Positions 33,536 through 42,786 of a stretch of 64,000 nt of DNA are shown in pieces. Origin of the DNA: RUG11198 sp036342255 (GTDB lineage Bacteria; Bacillota_I; Bacilli_A; RF39; UBA660); assembly GCA_036342255.1 (NCBI GenBank), contig JAZAUS010000002.1, positions 124,001 through 188,000 of the forward strand. The letters are read 5' to 3'. Positions within the stretch are counted from its first letter, which is position 1. Each line of letters starts with the position of its first letter. The position numbers were made by a program, and so were the translations under genes. The notes under the pieces are model-generated. The model saw only the letters and a list, made by a program, of their open reading frames with translations. It did no database searches and had not been told where the DNA came from.

Positions 33536-34282
33536 TTAGTTTTCTCTTTCAAAATATACGACATATCTTTGATAATTAAAAGGATATGGATGGCAACTAA
33601 TTATAGTTATCATATCTTTATTATCTTGAATAACTAAGCTACTAATTCTATTAGAATCTATTATTTCTATTTTAGTTGCTTTATAAGTAAGTGTTTCTTT
33701 AAAGTTCTTTATATATAGTTTATCACCTATTTTTATTCTATCTATATGTCTAAACATACCTGTTTTATAGAATCCTCTATGGGCTGCTATAACACTATTA
33801 GTATTATTGCCTCCTATAGGATAAGAAGATCCTGTTAAGTGTACTGCACCTAATCTCATATTAGTAGTATTAGCACCTAAATATATAGGTAATGTTATAT
33901 TAATAGATGGTATAGATATAAAACCTATAATACCACTTTTTAATCCATAATCGGCTAAATTTATATCATCATATTCATATGATTTTTGCCTAGTAAATTT
34001 AGCTTGTCTTGTCTGGTATAATTCTTTATTTCTAGTATCTAATAATTTATATAAGCCATCTATATCAACATATGTATTATTACTATTTTTATTATTATTA
34101 CTATTATTAGATACATTCTTTTTATTATCTATATTATTATTATTTATAACTTTATCAAATTCTTTTATTTTACTATCTACATCATGTTTATATAGCATAT
34201 CTGTTACTCTTGGATAGATAAAGATAAAGAAGCCAGTTATAAATAATAATAAGGCTAATATTAATTTAATCTTTTTTCCCAT
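33536..34282 (-). CDS. Class C sortase (second)
   Basis: 248 residues. N-terminal membrane helix (ILALLLFITGFFIFIYP), an Asn-rich linker of about 30 residues, then the sortase barrel: FISIPSINITLPIYLG, VHLTGSSYPIGG, VIAAHRG with catalytic His168, ITIISCHPYP with Cys230 and NYQRYVV with Arg239. The TLxTC motif is here IIISC-like. It lacks the C-terminal membrane helix of the first sortase. The start overlaps that gene by 17 bases. In pilus operons with two sortases, one polymerises the shaft and the other adds minor subunits or anchors the fibre. Confidence 0.88.
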   Translation of the reverse strand: MGKKIKLILALLLFITGFFIFIYPRVTDMLYKHDVDSKIKEFDKVINNNNIDNKKNVSNNSNNNKNSNNTYVDIDGLYKLLDTRNKELYQTRQAKFTRQKSYEYDDINLADYGLKSGIIGFISIPSINITLPIYLGANTTNMRLGAVHLTGSSYPIGGNNTNSVIAAHRGFYKTGMFRHIDRIKIGDKLYIKNFKETLTYKATKIEIIDSNRISSLVIQDNKDMITIISCHPYPFNYQRYVVYFEREN

Positions 34283-35171
34283 TTCTATTCTTCCTTTTCT
34301 TTAATATAAATAATATTATTATTAATATAATTATACCAGCTATTACACCATATATTCTACTCATCATGCTTTCTGTTAATTTAACAGTTTCATTACCTGG
34401 TGTATACTTCTTAGGTGGTACATATGGAACTCTTTTACCTTGTACTACTAATCTATGAGTATTTATTCCATATGGAGTACATGTTATTAAAGTTATCATG
34501 TCTTTTCCTTTTACTGGTCCTAAAGTACTTACTTCATCTGGTTTTATAACTTTAATAGAATCTACTTCATATGATAAGTGATCATTTAAGACATGTATAT
34601 TTATAATACTTCCCTTCTTAAGTTCATCTAATCTTGTGAATAGTTCTGCTTGTGGTAGTCCTCTATGACCTGTTAGAATGGGATTATTACCCTCTCCTCC
34701 AATAGGTAGGGCTGTTGATTCTAGATGTCCTACACCTTTTTCTAGAACTTTTTCACTAGATGTATGATAGATAGGTAATCTTAATTTTATTTTAGGTATT
34801 TCAATATATGCCATGACACCATCACCTGCTATATTTAATACTTGCTTATAATTACCAGGTATAATATATCCTGTACCAGGTTCAAAGGGGTCATGGATTT
34901 CATAACCATTTAATTCATTATTATATCTTTTGGCTTTTTCTAATTCCGAAGATAAATCTTCTTCACTAATTTTTTCTATTTTATTATTATATGTTTGGAT
35001 TACATTTCCAAACTCTTTATTAGCAATATAATTACTAATAGTTGGATAGAAAAAGATAAGAGAACCAAGAAGGAACATAATAATAGATACGATTACTAAT
35101 ATTATATTACTTTTAGTATTACTTATTTTTTTACTATCATTTTTCTTATTAATATCTTTTTTCTTAGTCAT
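34266..35171 (-). CDS. Class C (pilin) sortase (first)
   Basis: 301 residues. N-terminal helix (NIILVIVSIIMFLLGSLIFFYP), a lid region with the DPF motif (EIHDPFEPG at about residues 91-99), the barrel with MAYIEIPKIKLRLPIYH, ILTGHRG (His169), MITLITCTPYGINTHRL (Cys231, Arg240) and a C-terminal helix (VIAGIIILIIILFIL) with a basic tail. The DPF lid and two helices define class C pilus-polymerising sortases. It should link the LPVTG pilin subunits into a shaft. It follows the major pilin gene behind a hairpin. Confidence 0.93.
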   Translation of the reverse strand: MTKKKDINKKNDSKKISNTKSNIILVIVSIIMFLLGSLIFFYPTISNYIANKEFGNVIQTYNNKIEKISEEDLSSELEKAKRYNNELNGYEIHDPFEPGTGYIIPGNYKQVLNIAGDGVMAYIEIPKIKLRLPIYHTSSEKVLEKGVGHLESTALPIGGEGNNPILTGHRGLPQAELFTRLDELKKGSIINIHVLNDHLSYEVDSIKVIKPDEVSTLGPVKGKDMITLITCTPYGINTHRLVVQGKRVPYVPPKKYTPGNETVKLTESMMSRIYGVIAGIIILIIILFILKKRKNRNGKKD

Positions 35172-35196
35172 TATGTTCCCTCCTCTCTTACGGGCT

Positions 35197-35223
35197 AAAA
35201 GAACGAAAGATTTTCGTTCTTTT
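35197..35223 (-). terminator. Hairpin between major pilin and sortase genes
   Basis: Perfect 12-base arms AAAAGAACGAAA (35197-35208) and TTTCGTTCTTTT (35212-35223) with a three-base loop, ten bases after the pilin stop. The minus-strand T-run is short (TTTT, then AG), so partial read-through into the sortase genes is likely. Confidence 0.65.
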
Positions 35224-35232
35224 ATGTTTTTA

Positions 35233-36831
35233 TTATAATTGTACTTCTTTCTTCTTTAGGATATTTCTAACTAGTACTACACTAATTCCCATAAATAGTA
35301 CACCAATAATACTGAATATTAATGTACCAATACCACCAGTTACTGGTAGGTCGATAATACTATCACTGTTTTCAAAGTTGAATGTTAATAGATTATCATC
35401 TTCTCCTTGATCATCTAATACACCATTTGGTTCAGAATCAGTTAAAGTTTTTGGTTGTGGAACTGGATTAATTACATATCCAGCTGGTGCTTTAGTTTCT
35501 TTTACATAATAGTCTCCAGTATCTAATCCATATACTTTTAGAGTACCATTAGTTGCTACTAATGTAGTAGTTCCAGTTTCTCCATCTTTAGCAAGTCTGT
35601 ATTCTCCTGGTTTTCCATCAAGAGCAACAAATGAAAGTGGATTACTTGCATCAGCATTTTTTGAAATTATAAATTCAGCTCCTTTTAAAGCTTCTCCATT
35701 AGGATTATTTTTATCTACTTTTGTAACATCAAATCCATAAGTATAAACTGTTACTTCAGGTGTTGAAGGATGTGGATCTTCATAACCATATGGATCATTA
35801 TTATAGTGTAGTGTTGCAGTATTTTCTGCTTTTACTATTGCATTTTCATTTACAGTTGCATAATATGTAATTGTTATTTCATCGTATGTTTTAATAGTGT
35901 TATAGTATTTATTTTTACCAGTTTCTGTTTCATCACCATCAAAATGTAAAGTTAATTTTCTATTTGTATAATCAAGTGAGAAGTTTGTACCTTCTACTAA
36001 AGTAACATTAGTATCAGATTTTACTACCATAGCATATTGACCAGTAGTATCTTCTACAAAATCTAATCCTTTACTTAGTTGGTCTTCAATATATAAAGTT
36101 TTATTAGTTGTATTTTCTGGATAATGTGGAACAGTTATTTTTAAAGTATATTTAACTTTCTTTCCAATAAATCCAGTAGCTGCTGCAGCTTGTGCTGCTT
36201 GTGCATCTTCAACTGTTTTTACAATTGATGGGCTGCTTGATTTTAATTCAACAGAAGTATTTTTAACTACCCAGTCTCCAGTAGTTTGATCTTTCTCAGG
36301 TACAACATTTACTGATGTAGGTTTATAAACTTTCATTCCACCGTTAGCTAGAACAAAGTATACACCTAAATCTAGACCTTCAAATGTTACAGATGCAACA
36401 TTATTTGCTGTTGTTGTTTTTACTGGAGATAATCCTGTAACATCTCCTCCTCTTATAGCAGCTGATAGATCATCATAAAATTGATCTATTACCTTACTTG
36501 TTTCTAATGCTTTGTTAAATGCATCAGTTACATTTCCATCAGCATCAATATAATCTTTATATGCTGCTGGTGCTTTAGTATTAAGCCATGTTGCAACATT
36601 AGTATCCCACTTATAAACAGGACTTTGAGGTTGCCCATTTTTAGTGTTAACATTTATTATTTTATATAAATTAACACTAACAGTTTTGCCTGTACCAGTT
36701 TCTAATCCAGATACAGTTAAAGAATTATTGTCTGTTGAAATTGCTGCTAATACACCTGGAACAAACATTACAGCAGCTATTACTAGCAAACATAATGTAA
36801 TAATTCTTTTAAATATTTTATTGTTTTTCAT
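35233..36831 (-). CDS. Major pilin, LPVTG-anchored, with D2 isopeptide and SpaA/Cna-B domains
   Basis: 532 residues. Signal peptide (IITLCLLVIAAVMFVPGVLA), N-terminal domain to about 190 (VSVNLYKIINVN ... YFVLANGGMKVYKPTSVNVVPEK), where the Lys near VVPEK takes the place of the pilin-motif Lys. A fimbrial isopeptide-forming D2 domain covers about 205-360 (KVKYTLKITVPHYP ... ITITYYATVNENAIVKAENTA). A Cna-B/SpaA domain follows (FDVTKVD ... LKGAEFIISK) with E-box YYVKETKAPAGY. The C-terminus is the sorting signal LPVTGG, a hydrophobic helix and KKKEVQL. This is the standard shaft subunit architecture. It lies between the tip protein and the sortases. Confidence 0.93.
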   Translation of the reverse strand: MKNNKIFKRIITLCLLVIAAVMFVPGVLAAISTDNNSLTVSGLETGTGKTVSVNLYKIINVNTKNGQPQSPVYKWDTNVATWLNTKAPAAYKDYIDADGNVTDAFNKALETSKVIDQFYDDLSAAIRGGDVTGLSPVKTTTANNVASVTFEGLDLGVYFVLANGGMKVYKPTSVNVVPEKDQTTGDWVVKNTSVELKSSSPSIVKTVEDAQAAQAAAATGFIGKKVKYTLKITVPHYPENTTNKTLYIEDQLSKGLDFVEDTTGQYAMVVKSDTNVTLVEGTNFSLDYTNRKLTLHFDGDETETGKNKYYNTIKTYDEITITYYATVNENAIVKAENTATLHYNNDPYGYEDPHPSTPEVTVYTYGFDVTKVDKNNPNGEALKGAEFIISKNADASNPLSFVALDGKPGEYRLAKDGETGTTTLVATNGTLKVYGLDTGDYYVKETKAPAGYVINPVPQPKTLTDSEPNGVLDDQGEDDNLLTFNFENSDSIIDLPVTGGIGTLIFSIIGVLFMGISVVLVRNILKKKEVQL

Positions 36832-36850
36832 TTTATTTCCTTTCTCCTTA

Positions 36851-39800
36851 CTAAATATTTTCTATTTGTTTTCTTTGGTTTACTATGTTAAATAAGAATA
36901 TTGCTACACTTAATAACATTAATAATAAACCATATTTATCATAATGTGGTATTCCAATTCCCCCTGTAGCAGGAATTTCAGGAATTTCTTCATTTAGAAC
37001 AACGATATTGTTATCGTCATCAAATGTTAATCCAGTTGTTCTACCAACAGATGTAGTATCGTCAAATGGACGAAGTGCTACAACATCTGTATTTTTATTT
37101 AAGTCTATGAATAGTCTCCATTGACCGCTAACTAGTACATGTCCTTTTGGTGCTTCTATTTCTACTAATCTATATTCACCTTCATATAGACCATCTAGAT
37201 ATAGTTCACCATCTTTATATATTTTATTAAATACCATCATACCATTAGCATCACTAGTTAATTCATCTATTACTCTCCAATTACTACTATCAGTTAAAGG
37301 ATCATCTGTATCTAGAGATACACCTTCACCAATATATTTATATAGTCTAAATTTAGCTCCTGCTAATCCATTAGTTTTACCATCATTATAATCAGTAAAT
37401 GACATTTTCTTAAAGCTAAGACTATAATCATACTTTTTATAATCATTAGTAACAGTAAAACCATTAGCATTACTAGCTATACTAACTAATATCCATTTAC
37501 CTATAGTAGAATGAATATAAGTATCATAGTCATATGCTATACCATTTTCTAGTGTAATATCGTTAACAGATATTTCACTAACACTATATATAACACTTTG
37601 ACGATTTCCATTTATATCTAAATAATAGATAGGTAAATCAGTCCAAGTATAAGTCCAATTAGGATTATTTAGTGGCTTAGAATCGTCATAACCTCTATCT
37701 GAAGTTAATCTTACCACAACTGTAGCTTGCTTAGCATTAGCTCTCCAAGCTTTTGTTACAGTTATATCTCTTAAATTATAGTAGTTAGTAATAGTTAAAC
37801 CATTACTAGAAATAACAGGTATATAACTATCTAAATCACCTTCATTAACAGCTGTTTCTGTAACAGTATAAACTATTTCTTCACCAGCTGCATTATACTT
37901 AGCTAAATTATTCCAAGTATAATTCCAATTTGGACCATTTACAATTACAGTTTCCTTAAGCTTACCATCAGCTAGTAAGTTAAGTTTTAAACTAGTTGGT
38001 CTCTTTCCATAACTATTATTATTATCTTCCCATATTTTTCTAGCTGTTACAGGATTATCAGTTTTTACAGCCTTATTAGTATAAGTAACAGTATATGATA
38101 AGTTGTGTTCATCTATCTCACCTGTTACTCTAGTACTTTTAGGAAGAGTAATATCTTCATTTATATCAGGTGTTGCTGCACCATCTTTTTTTCTATATTT
38201 ATTTAATTCAACTTTTTCAAGTGAATATGCACTACTTAAGTTTTCAACAAAAGTATATGTAGAACCATTAGGTAAATTTGTAAATCTTAAATTCCATCCG
38301 GCTTTCATTAATACAGTTACAGTATTTCCACTATTGAAATAGAAGAATCCTGTATAAGGTATACCATTTGGATTTTCACCAATAATGATATAATCTTTAT
38401 TTACTCCATCTTCAGTATAAGTTACTTTACCAGTAGTTGGGTCGTATTCTATATTTTTGATTCTATCAGAAGCTGTTAATACTTCAGCTGTAACTATATC
38501 ATCAATTGTAGCTCCAGTAACATAATTAGTACCTGGAACATTTATTATATAGCCATTATTTTCTTTATCCCATATAGAGAACCAAACATCATGACCATTT
38601 TTATCAGTAACTTGAAGATTAAATGTAAATAGCGTATCAGGATCATAATCTCCATCTACGGCTTTTGTAACATTTAAGTTACTTCTACGATAGTTTTTAG
38701 CACTAATAGTATTAGACTCATTTGTTGTTGCTCTTCTATAGATATGACATGAATCAGGTATATCATTACCATTTTCATCTCTATAGCATATTCTAAAGTA
38801 TTCAATACCATCTTTTACTAAATATTTTTTAGTAGCATCAACAACAATTCCATCTTTTTGTATTTCTTCATCAGTTAATTTAATAAGCATTACAGTTTCT
38901 AATTCACCATTTGCTTTATTAATAACCATTGGTCTTCTAATAGCAACTTCTAAATCCCAGTAATAAGCATCACTTGGTTTTTCTCTAAAGCCATATTCAT
39001 GACCAACTTCACGAACAATAGCTGTTCCTGTAGTTCTATCTAAAGATATAAGACCAGTTGAGATAAATATATCTTTCTTCCAACTTGTCAACGGATTATC
39101 TGTTCTCTTTAATACATATGGAAGTGGATTACCAAATTCATCTTTTTCACCATAGTCTTCTCCATCTACAGTTAGATATAATTCTATTTCATCAGCTTCA
39201 CGACTATCTAGATCATTTTCCCATTTTTTTTCAATAGTTACTTCTGATACTCCAGTTGCTACTGGTTCTGGATTAACAAAGTATGTATCTCTTGAACCAA
39301 CTTGATCTCTAGAGTCATCATAAGTAAGCTTTGCTGTAGTATTTGTTCTTAAAGAATAACTACCATCATCATTTAAAATAAGATATTCTCTTATTTCTTT
39401 ATATTTTGGATCATTATAATCTTCTATACCATTATCAAAGTCTGATATTAAATCATATGTAGTTTGAGATGGCCATACATTAAATGTAACAGTATATTTT
39501 ACATCATTTAGAAGTAAGCCAACTTTTTCTTTAGATAGTTCCCAATTAACTGAACCAGATTCTAGTTTAGCCTGTGGTGGAGCTACATTATAGAAATCAT
39601 TAGCTCCAGTCCATTTATATACAAAAGTATTACCTTTTATAGATGAACCTGCTGGGGCTGTAATAGATTTAGATGTCTCTCCTTCAGTCCAACTTAATGT
39701 ATAATTATCACCATTTTTAGTAACAGTTACTTCTGTATCATTAACCATGATTTTGTTATCATCGCTAAGGTTAAAAGTTAACCAATACTCATATGATGAT

Positions 39801-41803
39801 TTATCTACAGTAAGTAAGTGAGATACACCTGCACTAGTAGTTATTGATTGAGTAGTACCATCACTGATAGTTACAGCTCCAATACCACTTCTTTCAATAG
39901 CGGCTAATATTTCATTTAGTGCTTGATTTAATTGGTCAGTACTAGCAGCACTGTAATAGTATGTATCTTGTGGTGCCGTTGAATCACTGCCAGTATAAGC
40001 GTAATTAGTTAGAGATTGCATTCTACTAACATCTCCATATGCACCTATAGAATAAAGAATAGCTGGTTCTCTAACAATATTGCCTTCTTCATCAGCTTCA
40101 CCATCTACAATGGCTTTAGCCAAAATAGCTGCATCAGAATAATTCCAGTTATAGTAATCTGTACTTCCAGAGCCTCTATGTCCTGTTCCAGCGGCTGAAG
40201 AACGACCTTCTCTCCATGCTGTTGTACCGTCTGTTTGAGTAGTATAATACTCATCTGGGTTACTCGTCCATTCTCGACGTGTTCCATTATTGTATAATCT
40301 CCATCCATCATGTGAGGTTACTCTGAATGTTGGATCACCATCTGATACAAATATGTAGTAAGTGGTTGCTTCTCTATTTGCACCAAAATTTATGGCCATA
40401 GCCTTTTGTAAGGCATCTTCCCAGTTAGTACCACCATCAGCTACAGTTGCATTAACAGCTGTTTCAATTGTTGAATATGTAGTAGTTGGTGCAACATTAG
40501 TAGTTGCTGTAGTACTAAAAGTTACTAAAGCCATCTTAACAATATCAGGATTATCTGTAGTATTATTATTTAGAAGTGCTCTAGCTATAGATTTAATAGC
40601 CTCTTGTCCAGCAACTAAACGAGTCTCAGTCTCACTATCTTGATAATATCTTTGTCCTGTATATCGTTCTCCATTATCACTATTAGTTAAGGTAAAATAT
40701 ACATTTGAACCAGACCCACGTCTATATATTCTTACATACTGTCCATTAACTAATCCATAATATCTAGTATTTGAACCTGTACTATTAGTTGGTAGATATC
40801 TTGTTATTGTTTTACTTGGTGAGCTTGAGTTAGCTTTCATACTACCAGATGTATCAAATATAACAACTACATTAGCTTTATTAGCTGGATCTTTAATATT
40901 TTGACCAGTAACATCTAATGATAATTGGTAAGTACCATCCCCATTAGGTGTTGCTTCTTTGTTGTGATCTACTGCAGATCCATTTTTAGCTGTTACAGTT
41001 ATTACATCTTCAGTACTAGTAGCTCTTACTGTAGTTGCATTACTATCGTGCGCTATCGTAGGATCTCCTTTAGTACTTTCTATACTTAATAGCTTATAGA
41101 TATTTTGACTATCAGGTACTTCTTCAACTAGATAAGTTGTGTTAATATTTATACTTTCAAAATATATTTCTTTGGAAGTACTTCCTTCTGGAATAGTAAT
41201 ATTTACAGTTTTAATAATAGTACCACTAGCATTTTTAATATTGAAAGTAAAAGTACCAGGTGGAGTATTATTATTTTCTAGTTCCTTCTTTATAGTAAGC
41301 ATAGTAGGTATATTTTGAATACTATTAGTTTCTTGTAGATCTATTAATATGCCTCCATCAGTTGATTTATTATGTTCTGAATTAAAGCTATATTCTTTAG
41401 AATAAGTAATAGACTTGTTAGTGTTACTGTTTAGATTAGTATATATATCTTGATCATTAAAGGTATACTCTACTAAATATTTTACGAAAGTATCAGTACC
41501 TTCATATAATTTATTAAAGTTACCATTAATGCGATAAGTACCATCTGTAGCAGTTGCACCAGATAAATCTATTGGTGTTCTGACATTACTATTATCTTTA
41601 TCTACTATATATAGTTTAACATCAGCTAATGAATCAAGCGTTTTGGTATATATCTTATCATTACCAGAAACTGTATATTTCAAAGATACACTCTTATTTA
41701 TATCTATATGATCGAATGTAGTATCAGTCTCATCTGCTAAAACAAAGTTAGGCAAAATAAACATGATAGTAAGTATAAATAAGTACTTAAAGAATTTTTT
41801 CAT
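36851..41803 (-). CDS. Giant pilus tip adhesin with VWA domain and Cna-B repeats, IPATG-anchored
   Basis: 1650 residues. Signal peptide (FLFILTIMFILPNFVLA), a N-terminal beta region, then a von Willebrand A domain with MIDAS motif IFDTSGSMKA near residue 330 and FVSDGDPTF further on, containing a Tyr/Arg/Ser-rich insertion (about 345-390 and 515-575). Several Cna-B-type domains follow (EVTIEKKWENDLDSRE, NPVTARKIWEDNNN, DITVTKAWRANAK, YSLSFKKMSFTDYNDGK). The last has the E-box EYRLVEIEAPKGHVL. The sorting signal is IPATGG with a hydrophobic helix and NQRKQIENI. It has the design of RrgA-like tip adhesins. First gene of the pilus operon; GAGAGGTG lies before the start. Confidence 0.93.
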   Translation of the reverse strand: MKKFFKYLFILTIMFILPNFVLADETDTTFDHIDINKSVSLKYTVSGNDKIYTKTLDSLADVKLYIVDKDNSNVRTPIDLSGATATDGTYRINGNFNKLYEGTDTFVKYLVEYTFNDQDIYTNLNSNTNKSITYSKEYSFNSEHNKSTDGGILIDLQETNSIQNIPTMLTIKKELENNNTPPGTFTFNIKNASGTIIKTVNITIPEGSTSKEIYFESININTTYLVEEVPDSQNIYKLLSIESTKGDPTIAHDSNATTVRATSTEDVITVTAKNGSAVDHNKEATPNGDGTYQLSLDVTGQNIKDPANKANVVVIFDTSGSMKANSSSPSKTITRYLPTNSTGSNTRYYGLVNGQYVRIYRRGSGSNVYFTLTNSDNGERYTGQRYYQDSETETRLVAGQEAIKSIARALLNNNTTDNPDIVKMALVTFSTTATTNVAPTTTYSTIETAVNATVADGGTNWEDALQKAMAINFGANREATTYYIFVSDGDPTFRVTSHDGWRLYNNGTRREWTSNPDEYYTTQTDGTTAWREGRSSAAGTGHRGSGSTDYYNWNYSDAAILAKAIVDGEADEEGNIVREPAILYSIGAYGDVSRMQSLTNYAYTGSDSTAPQDTYYYSAASTDQLNQALNEILAAIERSGIGAVTISDGTTQSITTSAGVSHLLTVDKSSYEYWLTFNLSDDNKIMVNDTEVTVTKNGDNYTLSWTEGETSKSITAPAGSSIKGNTFVYKWTGANDFYNVAPPQAKLESGSVNWELSKEKVGLLLNDVKYTVTFNVWPSQTTYDLISDFDNGIEDYNDPKYKEIREYLILNDDGSYSLRTNTTAKLTYDDSRDQVGSRDTYFVNPEPVATGVSEVTIEKKWENDLDSREADEIELYLTVDGEDYGEKDEFGNPLPYVLKRTDNPLTSWKKDIFISTGLISLDRTTGTAIVREVGHEYGFREKPSDAYYWDLEVAIRRPMVINKANGELETVMLIKLTDEEIQKDGIVVDATKKYLVKDGIEYFRICYRDENGNDIPDSCHIYRRATTNESNTISAKNYRRSNLNVTKAVDGDYDPDTLFTFNLQVTDKNGHDVWFSIWDKENNGYIINVPGTNYVTGATIDDIVTAEVLTASDRIKNIEYDPTTGKVTYTEDGVNKDYIIIGENPNGIPYTGFFYFNSGNTVTVLMKAGWNLRFTNLPNGSTYTFVENLSSAYSLEKVELNKYRKKDGAATPDINEDITLPKSTRVTGEIDEHNLSYTVTYTNKAVKTDNPVTARKIWEDNNNSYGKRPTSLKLNLLADGKLKETVIVNGPNWNYTWNNLAKYNAAGEEIVYTVTETAVNEGDLDSYIPVISSNGLTITNYYNLRDITVTKAWRANAKQATVVVRLTSDRGYDDSKPLNNPNWTYTWTDLPIYYLDINGNRQSVIYSVSEISVNDITLENGIAYDYDTYIHSTIGKWILVSIASNANGFTVTNDYKKYDYSLSFKKMSFTDYNDGKTNGLAGAKFRLYKYIGEGVSLDTDDPLTDSSNWRVIDELTSDANGMMVFNKIYKDGELYLDGLYEGEYRLVEIEAPKGHVLVSGQWRLFIDLNKNTDVVALRPFDDTTSVGRTTGLTFDDDNNIVVLNEEIPEIPATGGIGIPHYDKYGLLLMLLSVAIFLFNIVNQRKQIENI

Positions 41804-41888
41804 TTTTTCACCTCTCTTTCTTTTATCCTAAATAAGATTTTGTACATTCATTAAATATTCGCATGCTTTCTCCAATGTACGATTGATT

Positions 41889-41917
41889 ATTCTAAATAGT
41901 TTTAAATAATTAGTCAA
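41889..41917 (-). promoter_or_regulatory. Promoter of the pilus operon
   Basis: On the minus strand TTGACT (41917-41912), a 17-base spacer and TAGAAT (41894-41889), about 80 bases before ATG 41803. Confidence 0.8.
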
Positions 41918-42321
41918 TAGTTTTTAACTAATAAGTTACTACAAAAAATTATTTTTGGTTATGGATATGATTATAAAAAATATTTTTAGTTATCTAAACT
42001 ACTTCTATTTTTATTTTTTAAGACTATTTTTTTTATGATAATTATTATTAAATTTTAATGGGTATTCTAAAAATATTTTTTATAGATAAATACAGGCAAT
42101 AAAAGTGATAACTATTGGTTAAATAGATATATAGATATTGGCTGTTAAAGATTAGTAATTTATTACTGGGATTACGATTAATAATATGTGTTTATTAGAT
42201 AGATATTCTTAGTAATAATGGGTAGAAATGTAAAATATATAATAAGTTGTGGAAAACTATATAGATGTAAATGTCATATTGTTAATTTACATATTATATA
42301 AGACATTGTCTTAAATAAAGG

Positions 42322-42337
42322 CTTTACATATGTAAAG
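42322..42337. repeat. 16-base perfect palindrome CTTTACATATGTAAAG
   Basis: A perfect palindrome, with half-sites repeated nearby: ATGTAAA at about 42228 and 42267, ATTTACAT at about 42284 and CTTTACATAT at about 42358. This looks like a dimeric regulator site cluster. Confidence 0.6.
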
Positions 42338-42504
42338 GTGTAAAATATAATTGTGGACTTTACATATATAATTTATATAAATAATAAGGATTTTTAGATT
42401 ATTTTAGATATATATAGATAGGAATTATTATTAATAATTGGGTCTATTAATATAGATAAATAAAATGATTAAAAACAGGTATAAATATACTAATATTTAA
42501 GTAT

Positions 42505-42548
42505 TAAAAAACCGTAATCTGTTAGTTAAAGACTACTCTAGATTACGG
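42505..42548 (-). terminator. Orphan stem-loop with minus-strand T-run
   Basis: CCGTAATCT (42512-42520) pairs with AGATTACGG (42540-42548). On the minus strand it is followed by TTTTTTAAT, like an intrinsic terminator, but no minus-strand gene lies upstream. Confidence 0.55.
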
Positions 42549-42614
42549 GTTAGATATAGATTAAGTATTATATTATAAATAGTAATAATATATTATAAAA
42601 ATATTAATAAAGAC

Positions 42615-42643
42615 TTGACTTAATAGTATATTTTTTATATAAT
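42615..42643 (+). promoter_or_regulatory. Consensus promoter of rpsD
   Basis: TTGACT (42615-42620), a 17-base spacer and TATAAT (42638-42643). Transcription should start near 42650, leaving a leader of about 135 bases. Confidence 0.9.
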
Positions 42644-42786
42644 ACTTATGCATTTGGCAGCATTATCATGTATATAGTAATGTGTTATATATAAGTAGCT
42701 TATAGTCTGCTGCATAAGTGAAAGTAGAAATAAAACACCCTATTATATGGATGGTAACCCTTTTGCAAGAAGGAGGAAGAATATAA
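42644..42786 (+). promoter_or_regulatory. Structured rpsD leader (probable S4 autoregulatory element)
   Basis: ACTTATG near 42645 pairs with CATAAGT near 42713, and the inner GCAGCA near 42658 pairs with TGCTGC near 42709, with a bulge between the two helices. A second part holds ACCCT and GGATGGTAACCC before the ribosome site AAGGAGG. Firmicute rpsD genes are known to be controlled by S4 binding to such a leader; the match to that RNA family is by eye only. Confidence 0.6.

Larger units (their letters stand above)
41918..42614. other. Long noncoding region between the pilus and rpsD promoters
   Basis: About 700 bases with no reading frame that has a ribosome site. It is extremely AT-rich and holds a cluster of TTTACAT/ATGTAAA elements (about 42228, 42267, 42284, 42322, 42359) and an orphan stem-loop at 42512. 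No RNA family was recognised. Confidence 0.6.

Noticed and set aside
33128..33637. Plus-strand His/Tyr/Leu-rich frames around dinD and the sortase gene
   Set aside because: Low-complexity shadows of AT-rich DNA, overlapping dinD, its promoter and a terminator.
40016..40311. Frames on both strands inside the tip adhesin gene
   Set aside because: They overlap conserved VWA-domain codons and have no ribosome sites.
41918..42614. CRISPR array or tandem-repeat array in the long gap
   Set aside because: The TTTACAT/ATGTAAA elements are short, irregularly spaced and lack constant-length spacers.
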